Made by a program: the position numbers and the translations under genes. Positions 35,484-44,228 of a DNA stretch of 64,000 nucleotides are shown in pieces (position 1 is the first letter of the stretch; the number at the start of each line of letters is the position of its first letter). Source of the DNA: an uncultured Cohaesibacter sp. (GTDB lineage Bacteria > Pseudomonadota > Alphaproteobacteria > Rhizobiales > Cohaesibacteraceae); the NCBI RefSeq assembly GCF_963664735.1, contig NZ_OY761553.1:124001-188000 (forward strand), read 5' to 3'. The notes under the pieces were generated by a model. It saw only the letters and a program-made list of their open reading frames with translations. It did no database searches and was not told the origin of the DNA.

Positions 35484-36304
35484 CGCTTTTACAAGTCGAA
35501 GGTCTTGGCATCAGCTTCGGTGGTCTGCGAGCCGTCAACAATGTGGGCTTCTCGGCCAAACCTGGCGAGATCGTCTCGGTGATCGGGCCCAATGGGGCAG
35601 GCAAGACCACGCTGTTCAATATGATTTCCGGTGTCTATTCGCCCGATACCGGACGGGTGATGCTGGATGGGCAAGAGGTTACGTGCCTTGAGCCCCATCT
35701 TCTGGCACGTATGGGCATGACACGTACATTCCAGAACTTGCAGATCTTTCAGGACATGACGGTGCTTGAGAATGTGATTGTCGGGTTTCATCTGGCAGAG
35801 CGAGGGCACTTGCTCTCGGACATCCTGTCACTGCCCGGCACGCGGCGCCGGTCGGCTGACGCTCGGTTCAAGGCCATGGAATTGCTCCGGCGTGTGCGGC
35901 TCGACAAGGCGGCCGAACTGGTGGCGGGGAATCTTTCCTACGGAGCGCTCAAGCGGCTGGAAATCGTGCGGGCTCTGGCCATGTCGCCGCGCGTGTTGCT
36001 GCTGGATGAGCCTGCTGCTGGCTGCAATGCGGTTGAAACCGAAGAGATTGATGAATTCATCGCGGAGCTTGCTGCATCGGGCATCGCCATTCTGCTGGTT
36101 GAGCATGACATGAAAATGGTGATGCGAATTTCCAACCATATCGTTGTACTCGATCATGGCGTGAAGATAGCAGAGGGCAAGCCGGATGAAGTTTCGCGAA
36201 ATCCGGACGTTATCTCTGCCTATCTGGGGGCAGGCCAAGCTTCAGAGCCGCTCGATCATGGTGAGCCGGAAGAGATAAAGGAGGCTGCCAATGCTGACGG
36301 TTGA
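35480..36304 (+). CDS. livG: Liv-type ABC ATP-binding protein (LivG)
   Basis: First ATPase of the importer, 274 residues. Walker A GPNGAGKTT and Walker B LLLDEPAAG are intact; the signature is LSYGALKRLEIVRAL, as usual for LivG. The D-loop region reads GCNAVETEEI where GLNPxET is common, a small deviation. An acidic tail of about 20 residues (ASEPLDHGEPEEIKEA) extends past the family core. The end overlaps livF by 14 bases. Confidence 0.92.
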   Translation: MTLLQVEGLGISFGGLRAVNNVGFSAKPGEIVSVIGPNGAGKTTLFNMISGVYSPDTGRVMLDGQEVTCLEPHLLARMGMTRTFQNLQIFQDMTVLENVIVGFHLAERGHLLSDILSLPGTRRRSADARFKAMELLRRVRLDKAAELVAGNLSYGALKRLEIVRALAMSPRVLLLDEPAAGCNAVETEEIDEFIAELAASGIAILLVEHDMKMVMRISNHIVVLDHGVKIAEGKPDEVSRNPDVISAYLGAGQASEPLDHGEPEEIKEAANADG

Positions 36305-36992
36305 GAAATTGCATTCTGCCTATGGGCGCATCGAAGTGCTGCACGGTATCGATCTTGAGGTCAATTCGGGCGAGATCGTCACGGTGGTTGGCGCCAACGG
36401 GGCGGGCAAGACAACACTTTTGAAATGCCTTTCTGGCACGCAGCCTGTAACCGGTGGCCGGATCGATTTTCGCGGTGAGGCGATTACGAAAGTGCCAGCC
36501 TTCAAGCGCCTTGAGCGCGGGTTGGCGCAATCGCCGGAAGGGCGGCAGATTTTCACCAACCTTTCCGTTGAGGAAAACCTGCGTCTGGGGGCCTTTCTCT
36601 ATACCGATGATCGCGTGGCTGCAGACATGGACGATGCCTTCACCATGTTCCCGATCCTCAAGGAAAAGCGCAACCTGATGGCCGGAGGGCTTTCAGGCGG
36701 CCAGCAACAAATGCTGGCGATTGCTCGGGCCTTGATGGGGCGGCCCCATTGTCTGTTGCTTGATGAACCGTCGATGGGGCTGGCACCGCTGCTGGTCGCT
36801 CAGATTTTCGATGTGGTCGAGAGTCTGAAGGCTCAGAATGTGACTGTTTTACTGGTCGAACAGAATGCCTTTGGTGCATTGAAAATCGCCGATCGTGGCT
36901 ATGTGATGGAAACCGGTCGGGTGACCATTTCCGGTCCTGCAGAAGAATTGATCGCTGATCCGCGTATTCGGGAAGCTTATCTGGGAATTTGA
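36291..36992 (+). CDS. livF: Liv-type ABC ATP-binding protein (LivF)
   Basis: Second ATPase, 233 residues, normal length. Walker A GANGAGKTT, signature LSGGQQQMLAIARALM and Walker B CLLLDEPSMGLAP are present. AAAGGAGG lies 7 bases before ATG 36291, inside the end of livG. The next gene begins two bases after the stop, tying the transporter to fatty-acid-like enzymes of the same pathway. Confidence 0.93.
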   Translation: MLTVEKLHSAYGRIEVLHGIDLEVNSGEIVTVVGANGAGKTTLLKCLSGTQPVTGGRIDFRGEAITKVPAFKRLERGLAQSPEGRQIFTNLSVEENLRLGAFLYTDDRVAADMDDAFTMFPILKEKRNLMAGGLSGGQQQMLAIARALMGRPHCLLLDEPSMGLAPLLVAQIFDVVESLKAQNVTVLLVEQNAFGALKIADRGYVMETGRVTISGPAEELIADPRIREAYLGI

Positions 36993-36993
36993 T

Positions 36994-38949
36994 ATGGACG
37001 CGAAATCACCTTCCGTTATCAGCCTTCATAAAGAGGGCGATATTGCCGTTGTTACGGTTGATAATCCGCCCGTCAATGCGCTCTCGGTGCAGCTGCGACA
37101 GGCCTTGCTTGATGCTGCCGAGACATGCGACAGGGACGAAGATGTTCGGGCCGTTGTGCTGATTTGTGCCGGGCGGACCTTTATCGCCGGAGCCGACGTG
37201 CGCGAGTTTGGCAAACCGACCGAACCGCCACATCTGCCAGATGTTATTGCTCGCATTGAAGGGGCTGCAAAGCCCTGGGTTGCAGCGATCCACGGATCGG
37301 CGCTCGGTGGCGGCTTTGAAGTTGCGATGGGGTGCCGCTTTCGGTTGGCGACGCATGAGGCAAAAGTGGGGCTGCCGGAAGTCTCGCTCGGCATCGTGCC
37401 TGGCGCTTCGGGGACCGTGCGAACCGCACGCTTAGCCGGAGTTTCTGTGGCGGTGGATCTGGTCACAAGCGGGCGGCCATGGAAAGCTGCCAAGGCTCTG
37501 TCCATGGGGCTGATAGACGAAATCGTCTCAGGAGATCTTGAAGCCGAAGCCATCGCATTTGCTCGCTCGGCTCTCAAATGCCCGTTGCCTCCGGCTACCT
37601 CCGAGCGGCCGGTTGAACCGATGCCGGAGGAGTTCTGGCAGGAAGCGCGAAAGGGCGCGGCCAAGGCTGGCCATCAGGCGCCGCTCAAGGCGCTGGACTT
37701 GATCCGGTTCGGCTCTGAGAAGCCTTTTGCCGAGGCTATGGCCAAGGAGCGAGAAACTTTTCTTGCTCTGCGTCAGTCGGATGAGGCTGCCGCTTTGCGC
37801 TATGTCTTTTTTTCCGAGCGAGGTGCAGTTCGGCCCGAAGCTCTGCGCGGGGTCGAGCCGCGAGCGGTGGCCTCTGTTGGCATCGTTGGCGGTGGCACCA
37901 TGGGGGCGGGGATCGCGGCTGCCTGTCGACTGGCGGGGCTTCCTGTTGTTTTGATCGAGCGAGACGGTACGGCACTGGAGCGAGGTCTTTCCAACCTGTC
38001 GGCGGTGTTTGATGGCGCCATGAAGCGGGGCAAGCTTGATGCTCGCGGAAAGAACAGGCTTATGGAGGGGGTTAAGGGTAGCACAGATTATGCCGCGCTT
38101 GCCGCCTCGGATCTGGTGATCGAAGCTGTCTTTGAAGAGATCGGTGTGAAACGGGCTGTGTTTGCCGAGTTGGCTGTGCATTGTAAAAGCGGGGCCATCT
38201 TGGCGACCAATACGTCATATCTTGATCCTCGCAAGATCGTTAAGGGGTTGCCAAATCCTGACCGCTTTATCGGTCTGCATTTCTTCAGCCCGGCCCATAT
38301 CATGAAACTGCTTGAAGTTGTGCCTGTGCAGGAAACCGGTGACGACGTGCTCGCGACGGCCTTTGCTCTCGCCGAGAAGCTTGGAAAGATCCCCGTGCAG
38401 GCGGGTATCTGCGAAGGCTTTATCGGCAATCGCATCCTTAAGCGCTATCGTGCTGAAGCGGAAGGGCTGGTGCGTGATGGTGTTGCCATCGGGGCAATCG
38501 ATGCTGCCATGCGGGATTTCGGTTTTAAAATGGGGCCATTTGAAGCACAGGATATGGGTGGGCTCGATATCGCCTTTCTGCAAAGGGAAGGGGCCAGAGC
38601 TGCGGGAGACAATGTTCCGGAAACTTTAGGCGATATTCTCGTCCGAGCAGGTCGCAAGGGCCAGAAGTCTGGCGGTGGCTGGTATGATTATGCCAAGGGA
38701 GACAGAAAGCCTCGGCCTTCTGTTGCTGCGTTGGCTCTGCTTGCGGAGCAAATCAGCCGGAGTTGTCAGATGTCGAGCGAGGAGATTTCAGATCATTTGC
38801 TGGCTGCCATGACCGATGAAGGGCATGCCATTCTTGAGGAAGGCGTTGCCATTAAGGCAAGCGATATTGATCTGGTCGAGATCCTTGGATATGGCTTTCC
38901 CCGCTGGAAAGGCGGCCCGATGTTCTGGGCTGGTCTCAAAGCAAAGTGA
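36994..38949 (+). CDS. Fused enoyl-CoA hydratase / 3-hydroxyacyl-CoA dehydrogenase (PaaF+PaaH role)
   Basis: FadB-like bifunctional enzyme, 651 residues. The crotonase domain (about 1-190) shows ICAGRTFIAGADVREF and HGSALGGGFEVAMGC. The NAD-binding domain begins at VASVGIVGGGTMGAGIAAAC near residue 290, and the two C-terminal dehydrogenase domains include LHFFSPAHIMKLLEVV and CEGFIGNRILKRY. No separate paaF or paaH is in the cluster, so this protein probably hydrates 2,3-dehydroadipyl-CoA and oxidises 3-hydroxyadipyl-CoA before PaaJ. General beta-oxidation is the alternative. Confidence 0.9.
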   Translation: MDAKSPSVISLHKEGDIAVVTVDNPPVNALSVQLRQALLDAAETCDRDEDVRAVVLICAGRTFIAGADVREFGKPTEPPHLPDVIARIEGAAKPWVAAIHGSALGGGFEVAMGCRFRLATHEAKVGLPEVSLGIVPGASGTVRTARLAGVSVAVDLVTSGRPWKAAKALSMGLIDEIVSGDLEAEAIAFARSALKCPLPPATSERPVEPMPEEFWQEARKGAAKAGHQAPLKALDLIRFGSEKPFAEAMAKERETFLALRQSDEAAALRYVFFSERGAVRPEALRGVEPRAVASVGIVGGGTMGAGIAAACRLAGLPVVLIERDGTALERGLSNLSAVFDGAMKRGKLDARGKNRLMEGVKGSTDYAALAASDLVIEAVFEEIGVKRAVFAELAVHCKSGAILATNTSYLDPRKIVKGLPNPDRFIGLHFFSPAHIMKLLEVVPVQETGDDVLATAFALAEKLGKIPVQAGICEGFIGNRILKRYRAEAEGLVRDGVAIGAIDAAMRDFGFKMGPFEAQDMGGLDIAFLQREGARAAGDNVPETLGDILVRAGRKGQKSGGGWYDYAKGDRKPRPSVAALALLAEQISRSCQMSSEEISDHLLAAMTDEGHAILEEGVAIKASDIDLVEILGYGFPRWKGGPMFWAGLKAK

Positions 38950-38970
38950 GCATTCCATGCTCTTGATTGC

Positions 38971-39003
38971 GAAGCGTCGCCGGTTTCATCCCGGCAGCGC
39001 TTC
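38971..39003. terminator. Hairpin between the convergent FadB-like gene and Hpt gene
   Basis: GAAGCGTCGCCGG (38971-38983) pairs with CCGGCAGCGCTTC (38991-39003) apart from two internal mismatches, with a seven-base loop. It overlaps the last codons of the Hpt gene and may end both transcripts. Confidence 0.4.
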
Positions 39004-39378
39004 GTCTGCTTGTGTCAGGCCGGGAATTTGCGCATTGAAAAGCGAGGACTGCTCCGGTTTGAGTGCCTCAATCCTGTCGGCCAGCTCAATGAAATCTTCT
39101 CCGATCTTTTCGTAGACAGAGGCGGGGATTGGTTCGGGGCAAGCGATGAGTTCCTTCAAGGCAAGCTCCAGACTGAGGGATAGTGAGCTGACATCCTGAA
39201 AGCCGATGGAGCCGCTGCTGCCCTTGATCTTGTGCACCATCTCTGACGCCTGTTTTGCCAATTCCTTGTGGTCGCCTTTATCCTCACTGATCTTGTAAAG
39301 CTCATTCTCGATATCGCTCAGTTCACTCTTGAGCGTGTCACAGTGTCTGGTAATCAACGCCCTGAGTTGGTCGATCAT
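38986..39378 (-). CDS. Histidine phosphotransfer (Hpt) protein
   Basis: Small cytosolic phosphotransfer protein of 130 residues. The phosphorylatable histidine is H49 in MVHKIKGSSGSIGF, the HxxKGSSG motif of Hpt domains; the rest is helical. ATG 39378 overlaps the stop of the CheY-like gene (ATGA). Together with the receiver and the kinase upstream it forms a stand-alone His-Asp-His relay, which could deliver phosphate to the receiver of the divergent polysaccharide operon (42396). Confidence 0.9.
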   Translation of the reverse strand: MIDQLRALITRHCDTLKSELSDIENELYKISEDKGDHKELAKQASEMVHKIKGSSGSIGFQDVSSLSLSLELALKELIACPEPIPASVYEKIGEDFIELADRIEALKPEQSSLFNAQIPGLTQADEALPG

Positions 39379-39782
39379 GATGCGATCTCCATGGACGCTG
39401 TGTAGTTTGCCCAGATGCTGTGTATCTTGAAGGAAAGGCTGATCGGGTCGAACGGTTTTGTGACAACATCCACCGCCCCCTTTTGCTTATAGCTTTCGAT
39501 TTCATGTTTTTGCGCTTTTGCGGTCATGACGATAACCGGAATAGTCGCAGTGGCCGGGTTGGCTTTGAGGTGTTGTAGGGTTTCAACGCCATCCATGACC
39601 GGCATCATGACATCAAGGAGAATGAGGTTTGGCTTAAAAGTTTCTACACTTTCAAGGACTTGTTTCCCGTTTTCGCACAAGTCCAGAGTGTAACCTCCAA
39701 TCGAAGCGAGAGCCAGTTCCGTAATCGCTCGAATGTCGGGTTCGTCTTCCGCATAGGTAATGCGCTCTAGAGCATGGGGCAT
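39375..39782 (-). CDS. Single-domain response regulator (CheY-like)
   Basis: Receiver domain only, 135 residues, no output domain. The acidic pocket AEDE at 11-14, phospho-acceptor D57 in LILLDVMMPVMDG and the conserved K109 in TKPFDP are intact. GGAGAATCCT precedes the ATG; it lies 9 bases after the kinase and overlaps the Hpt gene. Likely the middle step of a relay. Confidence 0.92.
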   Translation of the reverse strand: MPHALERITYAEDEPDIRAITELALASIGGYTLDLCENGKQVLESVETFKPNLILLDVMMPVMDGVETLQHLKANPATATIPVIVMTAKAQKHEIESYKQKGAVDVVTKPFDPISLSFKIHSIWANYTASMEIAS

Positions 39783-39791
39783 AGGATTCTC

Positions 39792-42176
39792 CTAAGCTGA
39801 TTGTGCAAGATTTTCGTTTGAAGCGCCTTCTGGACGCTCCGGTTCTTTTGATGCCTGTTCCGATGAAGAAGCTTCGGTCAGGCCGTTTTCTTCCGAACCA
39901 AGCAGCGGCATTTTGAAGAAGAAAGTGGTGCCATGGCCTGTATCGGTCTCAAATTGCAGAGAACTGTCGTGTGCTTTGACAATTTCACGGGCAATGGCGA
40001 GGCCCAAGCCGGTGCCGCCTTTCGTGCGCGTATCCGACGAGTCCGCTTGTGCAAACTTGGTGAAGATTTTGTCCCTGAACTCTTCGGGGATGCCGTTGCC
40101 AAAGTCTTGAACGGATATCTGAACCGCGTTGCCTTTCCGATTGGCTCTAACGTTGATGATGCCTCCAGGTGGAGAAAATTTGGCTGCATTGGAAAGCAGG
40201 TTCGCCAGAACCTGTTCGAGACGGCTTTGGTCGGCTCTAATTTTCGCGTCCAGCATGTCGCATTCAAGATGATATGATGTGTGGTGCTGTTCGGCATAGG
40301 CCTGATTGGTCTCGACAACCCTTTGCAAAAAGGATGCTACTTCGATTTCCTCGAAATCATAGGCGAGTTTGCCCGCCTCGATTTTCTCCACGTCGAGAAT
40401 GTCATCGATCAAGCGCGCTAGCCGGACGCTGTTGCTGGAAGCAATCAAGAGCATTTTCTTTATGGTTTCGGGGAAAGAGTCGTCCAGAGAGACCTTGATA
40501 ATATCCAATGCCCCCTTGATGGACGTCAGCGGTGTTCGCAGCTCGTGACTGACAGTTGAAACAAACTCGCTTTTGAGTTTGTCGACTTTCTTCAGATCTG
40601 TGAGATCTGTCATGATCCCCGTGAAGAAGATCCGGTCCTTAATCTTGATTTTGCTGACCGCCAGATGGATCGGAACAGAACTTCCATCTTTCTTTCGACC
40701 AATGACTTCCCGGCCACCATCCAGAATGCTGCTTGGCTTTCCGTGGCGATGTTGTTGCAAATATTTATTGTGATGTTGTTTGTCGTGGCTATTCATCAGC
40801 ATGGAGATGTTTTTGCCACTCATTTCTGCCAGTGAATATCCAAACAACTTGCAGGTTGCGCCGTTCACGTCCTTGATTATGCCGCGGTCATCAATCGTCA
40901 ATATAGGGTTCTGAGCGGTGACGAGAATTGCGCGGATATTTTGCTGTTTCTCTTCCAGCGATGTTGCCATGTGATGCACCGAGCGCAGCATGACACCGAT
41001 TTCGTCCTTGCGGTCTTTGCCGTCGACCATCAGGTTATCCACGGCATCAATGGAAAGCTTCTGCGTGGCTTCTGTCAGCTGTTGGAGGGGTTTGATCAAG
41101 TGACGGGTTACGAAAAATGCTATGATTGCTCCGATCAGGGAAAGGATTGCCGTATAAAGCATGATCTGTCGTTGCATCAAGCGGTTCTCTGACAGCAGAG
41201 CATCCATTGGCGTTATCGCCACCGCAAGAACGAAATGCTGTAAATCTTTCTTTTCGAAATGAAACTTTTTGACATTTGCGAGATATTTGTCGTTCTGGAA
41301 TGCAATGCCTACTTCTTTTTTATCAGAAGGAGATACTTCTAGTGTTCTGGCCAATTCAGGATAGTCTTCTCTGAGACCGCCAGTTTCCTTACCCAGAGCG
41401 AGTTCGAAAATCTTCGATTGATCAGGATGATAGAGATAATCTCCTTTATCGTCGATCAACATAAAGAATTTTTCATTCGAAAAGGATTGTGCGAGTTTTT
41501 TGACGGCTTTGCCGATATCGACATTGATGACAATCAGACCCAACAAGGTGCCGTCGTCTCCTGATACCATTGTAGCGACACGCATGACGGGGGTGTGATT
41601 CGGATCAACTTTTCCATGTTCCTTGTTGAGATCTATGCCGAAAAAACGGATCTTGCCATCTTCCGAGGCTAGTGTCTCTGTAACATATCGGCGTGTTCCC
41701 TTGTTTTGCAGATCCTCTCTTCCAACGCGAAATACATGTTCCCCTTCCCGGTTTACCCGGATGAGCTCCATGCCGTTTGTTTCGATTAATCTGATCTGGA
41801 GCAAATACTGATTGCTTTGTGCCAAAGAGAGAAAAATCTGAGCCAGGCGATCTTTCCAAATTGCCTCTCTTATTGGTGCCGTGAGGTCGTGGGTGGCCGC
41901 TCGGCGCGCATCGGAAATGCCCTCGATTGGGGGCGTGCCTGCAAGCATGATGACACTGCGCGCGGAATCCTCAACGATACGCTCAAGATCTCTTGACGCT
42001 CTTTCAACTTCAAAATTCAGGCGTTCTGTTTGCCGAATTATACTGTCTTTTTCGTTTTGCCAAATCTGATAGAAGCCAACAAATGTAGAGGTCAGCAAGA
42101 TGAAAGAAACGATCATCAGAAGAAATTTTGTTGATACGCTATCTCTGAATTTAACTTTTTCTTCTACATTTTTCAT
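39792..42176 (-). CDS. Membrane sensor histidine kinase with Cache, HAMP and PAS domains
   Basis: Sensor kinase of 794 residues. The order is a short cytoplasmic tail, a membrane segment (FLLMIVSFILLTSTFVGF), a periplasmic double-Cache-like sensor of about 310 residues, a second segment (MLYTAILSLIGAIIAFFV), HAMP, a PAS domain (AILVTAQNPILTIDDRG...), HisKA with phospho-His in FVSTVSHELRTPL, and an HATPase with N, G1 (DFGNGIPEE) and G2 (GTGLGLAIA) boxes. ATG 42176 is preferred to an upstream frame through AT-rich DNA; the ribosome site is weak. The C-terminal 40 residues are rich in S/E and lack a receiver, which is supplied by the next gene. The Cache suggests a small organic ligand. Confidence 0.9.
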   Translation of the reverse strand: MKNVEEKVKFRDSVSTKFLLMIVSFILLTSTFVGFYQIWQNEKDSIIRQTERLNFEVERASRDLERIVEDSARSVIMLAGTPPIEGISDARRAATHDLTAPIREAIWKDRLAQIFLSLAQSNQYLLQIRLIETNGMELIRVNREGEHVFRVGREDLQNKGTRRYVTETLASEDGKIRFFGIDLNKEHGKVDPNHTPVMRVATMVSGDDGTLLGLIVINVDIGKAVKKLAQSFSNEKFFMLIDDKGDYLYHPDQSKIFELALGKETGGLREDYPELARTLEVSPSDKKEVGIAFQNDKYLANVKKFHFEKKDLQHFVLAVAITPMDALLSENRLMQRQIMLYTAILSLIGAIIAFFVTRHLIKPLQQLTEATQKLSIDAVDNLMVDGKDRKDEIGVMLRSVHHMATSLEEKQQNIRAILVTAQNPILTIDDRGIIKDVNGATCKLFGYSLAEMSGKNISMLMNSHDKQHHNKYLQQHRHGKPSSILDGGREVIGRKKDGSSVPIHLAVSKIKIKDRIFFTGIMTDLTDLKKVDKLKSEFVSTVSHELRTPLTSIKGALDIIKVSLDDSFPETIKKMLLIASSNSVRLARLIDDILDVEKIEAGKLAYDFEEIEVASFLQRVVETNQAYAEQHHTSYHLECDMLDAKIRADQSRLEQVLANLLSNAAKFSPPGGIINVRANRKGNAVQISVQDFGNGIPEEFRDKIFTKFAQADSSDTRTKGGTGLGLAIAREIVKAHDSSLQFETDTGHGTTFFFKMPLLGSEENGLTEASSSEQASKEPERPEGASNENLAQSA

Positions 42177-42395
42177 TTTGCTAAACTCTCTTTTATAAAG
42201 ACTGTATCGACAATAAAATAAATAGATAAATAAATTATAATGCATAAAGCATATGTAATTAACTATAATGTAATAAGTATATTAAATATTGTACATCAAT
42301 ATTTAAAAATATATTATTTATATAAAAATAACCAATCGTTATTACTGTGTATTATAATTTTTCTACTTATAATATTTTGGTCATGAGGAAATATA
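42177..42395. promoter_or_regulatory. AT-rich divergent promoter region of the signalling/polysaccharide locus
   Basis: This 219-base gap is far more AT-rich than the rest of the window and separates the kinase operon from the receiver/GT2 operon. It contains several A/T runs but no clear palindrome. It probably carries both promoters and may bind H-NS-like or MucR-like silencers; that is inference. Confidence 0.45.
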
Positions 42396-44228
42396 ATGGT
42401 TGCGCAATCGACGGTGCTGGAGAGACAACCAGTTGAATCAGATTTGCCAAGTCGCGCGGAAATGAAAATCCTTGTCGCGGAAGACAGCTCGATTACGCAA
42501 GATCTGATCAAGCTTGTTCTGGGGCAACATGGTCACGATGTCAAAATTGTCGATGACGGAGAACAAGCTCTAGAAGCCTTGAAGGCGAACCATTTCGACC
42601 TTGTATTGCTCGACTTTCATCTGCCAAAGCTGGATGGTGTCTCCGTGCTCTCCAGTCTTCTTTCTTCCATGTCAACGCGACCTCAAACCTGTTTTGTTGC
42701 CATAACTGCGGATATTGAAGGGCTTCTTGCCAGCGCGTCGAATTGTGAGAATTTTGACAAGATCATCGCAAAACCTTTGAATATCGAAGAAGTGCTGTCG
42801 ATTATCGAAGAACTTAAGCAGGGTGATTTCACGCCTCTTTCTCAAGGTTTCGATCAAATCGGGGATGAAGAGAAGATCCCGGAAAATGCAGGGAAGTCGC
42901 TTGCACTTCGGTCCGGTATTGCATCTGTCACGGAACGATTTCGCTTCTTGCGCTGGCCTGAGGATTTTGATCCGGTTAATGGAATTGCGCGGTCACTGCA
43001 AAAAGTTTCAAGTGAGGCAACCTTTGACGGTTTGCTGGTAGAGGAAGCAGCAAGCGTTGCTGATCTGGCGCCGATATGGGCGATAGATGGATTGCATCTC
43101 TTGCCGATCATAGACGTTACTGGTTCTTTGGGATCTGCTGTTGATGTTGATGCTTCAAAAATCTCTGCATTTTCCAGCGGAGCGATAGACAATGTTCTTG
43201 AAGCCTTCGCCAGAAGACGCACCTTTGTACATAGGGATCTTCGGCGCTCTCAGACCTTGTCTGACAAGCTGTTATCCCGCATCTTCGTCTCTGATGGTCT
43301 GTTGCAGCCGATTTATTCTTCCAAAGCGGTCGAAGGCATTGCCTATAATGTGGCCTTGAGTAGCGCATCTGTTCTTGAAGAAGCCAATAAGCTCTTGAAG
43401 ACTGGCTTGCTTTACTCCAGCTTTTTTGACCGGTTCAGTGTCTGTGATGCCTGTGGCAGTTCTCATTTCAACGTACGGGAGGTTTGCCCCCAGTGCAAAT
43501 CCGCCGACTTGAAGGAAGAAAATTATATCCATCACTTCAAATGTGCCCATCAAGCGCCTCAAAGCGACTTTGCACGTGGAGATGAGCTCGTCTGTCCGAA
43601 ATGCAGCCAACGGCTTCTGCATTTTGGCAGTGATTATGACAAACCGGGAACCCTTGTTTGTTGCCAGAGTTGCGGTCATTCGACATCAGAGCCAGATGTC
43701 AGTTTTGTTTGCCTGGATTGTGGAAGCTTAACGAGCGGTGATGCCGTCAACACCCGAAATGTTTATCGATACAGTCTTAGCGAGGACGGGAACGACTATA
43801 TAAAGACCGGGCATTCCTATTCTGCAACGTCAGACATGACCCGGAGATTCTCCGATATACCGCTGGAAATCGTTGTTCTGCTCAATGACGCTTCCAAGTC
43901 GTTCAACGAACACGGGGTCGAATTCTGCCTGCTGGAAATCGACTATCAAAATATATTGCAACTCAGCCACGAGTTGGGGCCTCGGCAAGTCATGCAGCTC
44001 AGAGAGATGTTTCTGGCCAATCTGCGCAATTTCTTTGTGCGCAATCTTGGGGAAGGGGTCAGCAAGGTTACGCAAGGACATGCCTTTGACTTCGCGCTTT
44101 TGCAAGATGCGTCACCTGATGATGTTCGTGCTGCGCTGGGTGACCTTATCTCTGTTGCAAGCAATCACTTGCGTCATGATCTGGGGGCGAGAATTGCCGT
44201 ATTCGGGCCTACGGATTTGTTCAGATGA
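42396..44228 (+). CDS. Receiver / multi-zinc-ribbon (TackOD1-like) / degenerate GGDEF protein
   Basis: Cytosolic regulator of 610 residues without a known gene name. A receiver domain (about 23-140) has E29/D30, acceptor D73 in LVLLDFHLPKLDG, T104 and K126. A middle region (about 180-460) ends in a run of CxxC pairs: 350/353, 364/367, 400/403, 423/426 and 439/442. It resembles the TackOD1 output domain as I remember it. The C-terminal segment (485-605) follows the pattern of a GGDEF fold (FCLLEIDYQNILQLSHELG; AFDFALLQDASPDDVR), but the GGDEF signature reads GHAFD, so no cyclase activity is expected. GAGGAAATATA precedes the ATG; its stop overlaps the GT2 start (ATGA). Confidence 0.8.
   Translation: MVAQSTVLERQPVESDLPSRAEMKILVAEDSSITQDLIKLVLGQHGHDVKIVDDGEQALEALKANHFDLVLLDFHLPKLDGVSVLSSLLSSMSTRPQTCFVAITADIEGLLASASNCENFDKIIAKPLNIEEVLSIIEELKQGDFTPLSQGFDQIGDEEKIPENAGKSLALRSGIASVTERFRFLRWPEDFDPVNGIARSLQKVSSEATFDGLLVEEAASVADLAPIWAIDGLHLLPIIDVTGSLGSAVDVDASKISAFSSGAIDNVLEAFARRRTFVHRDLRRSQTLSDKLLSRIFVSDGLLQPIYSSKAVEGIAYNVALSSASVLEEANKLLKTGLLYSSFFDRFSVCDACGSSHFNVREVCPQCKSADLKEENYIHHFKCAHQAPQSDFARGDELVCPKCSQRLLHFGSDYDKPGTLVCCQSCGHSTSEPDVSFVCLDCGSLTSGDAVNTRNVYRYSLSEDGNDYIKTGHSYSATSDMTRRFSDIPLEIVVLLNDASKSFNEHGVEFCLLEIDYQNILQLSHELGPRQVMQLREMFLANLRNFFVRNLGEGVSKVTQGHAFDFALLQDASPDDVRAALGDLISVASNHLRHDLGARIAVFGPTDLFR

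Noticed and set aside
42177-42395. AT-rich gap as a possible replication origin
   Set aside because: There are no DnaA-box clusters, iterons or rep/par genes nearby; a promoter region is the simpler reading.
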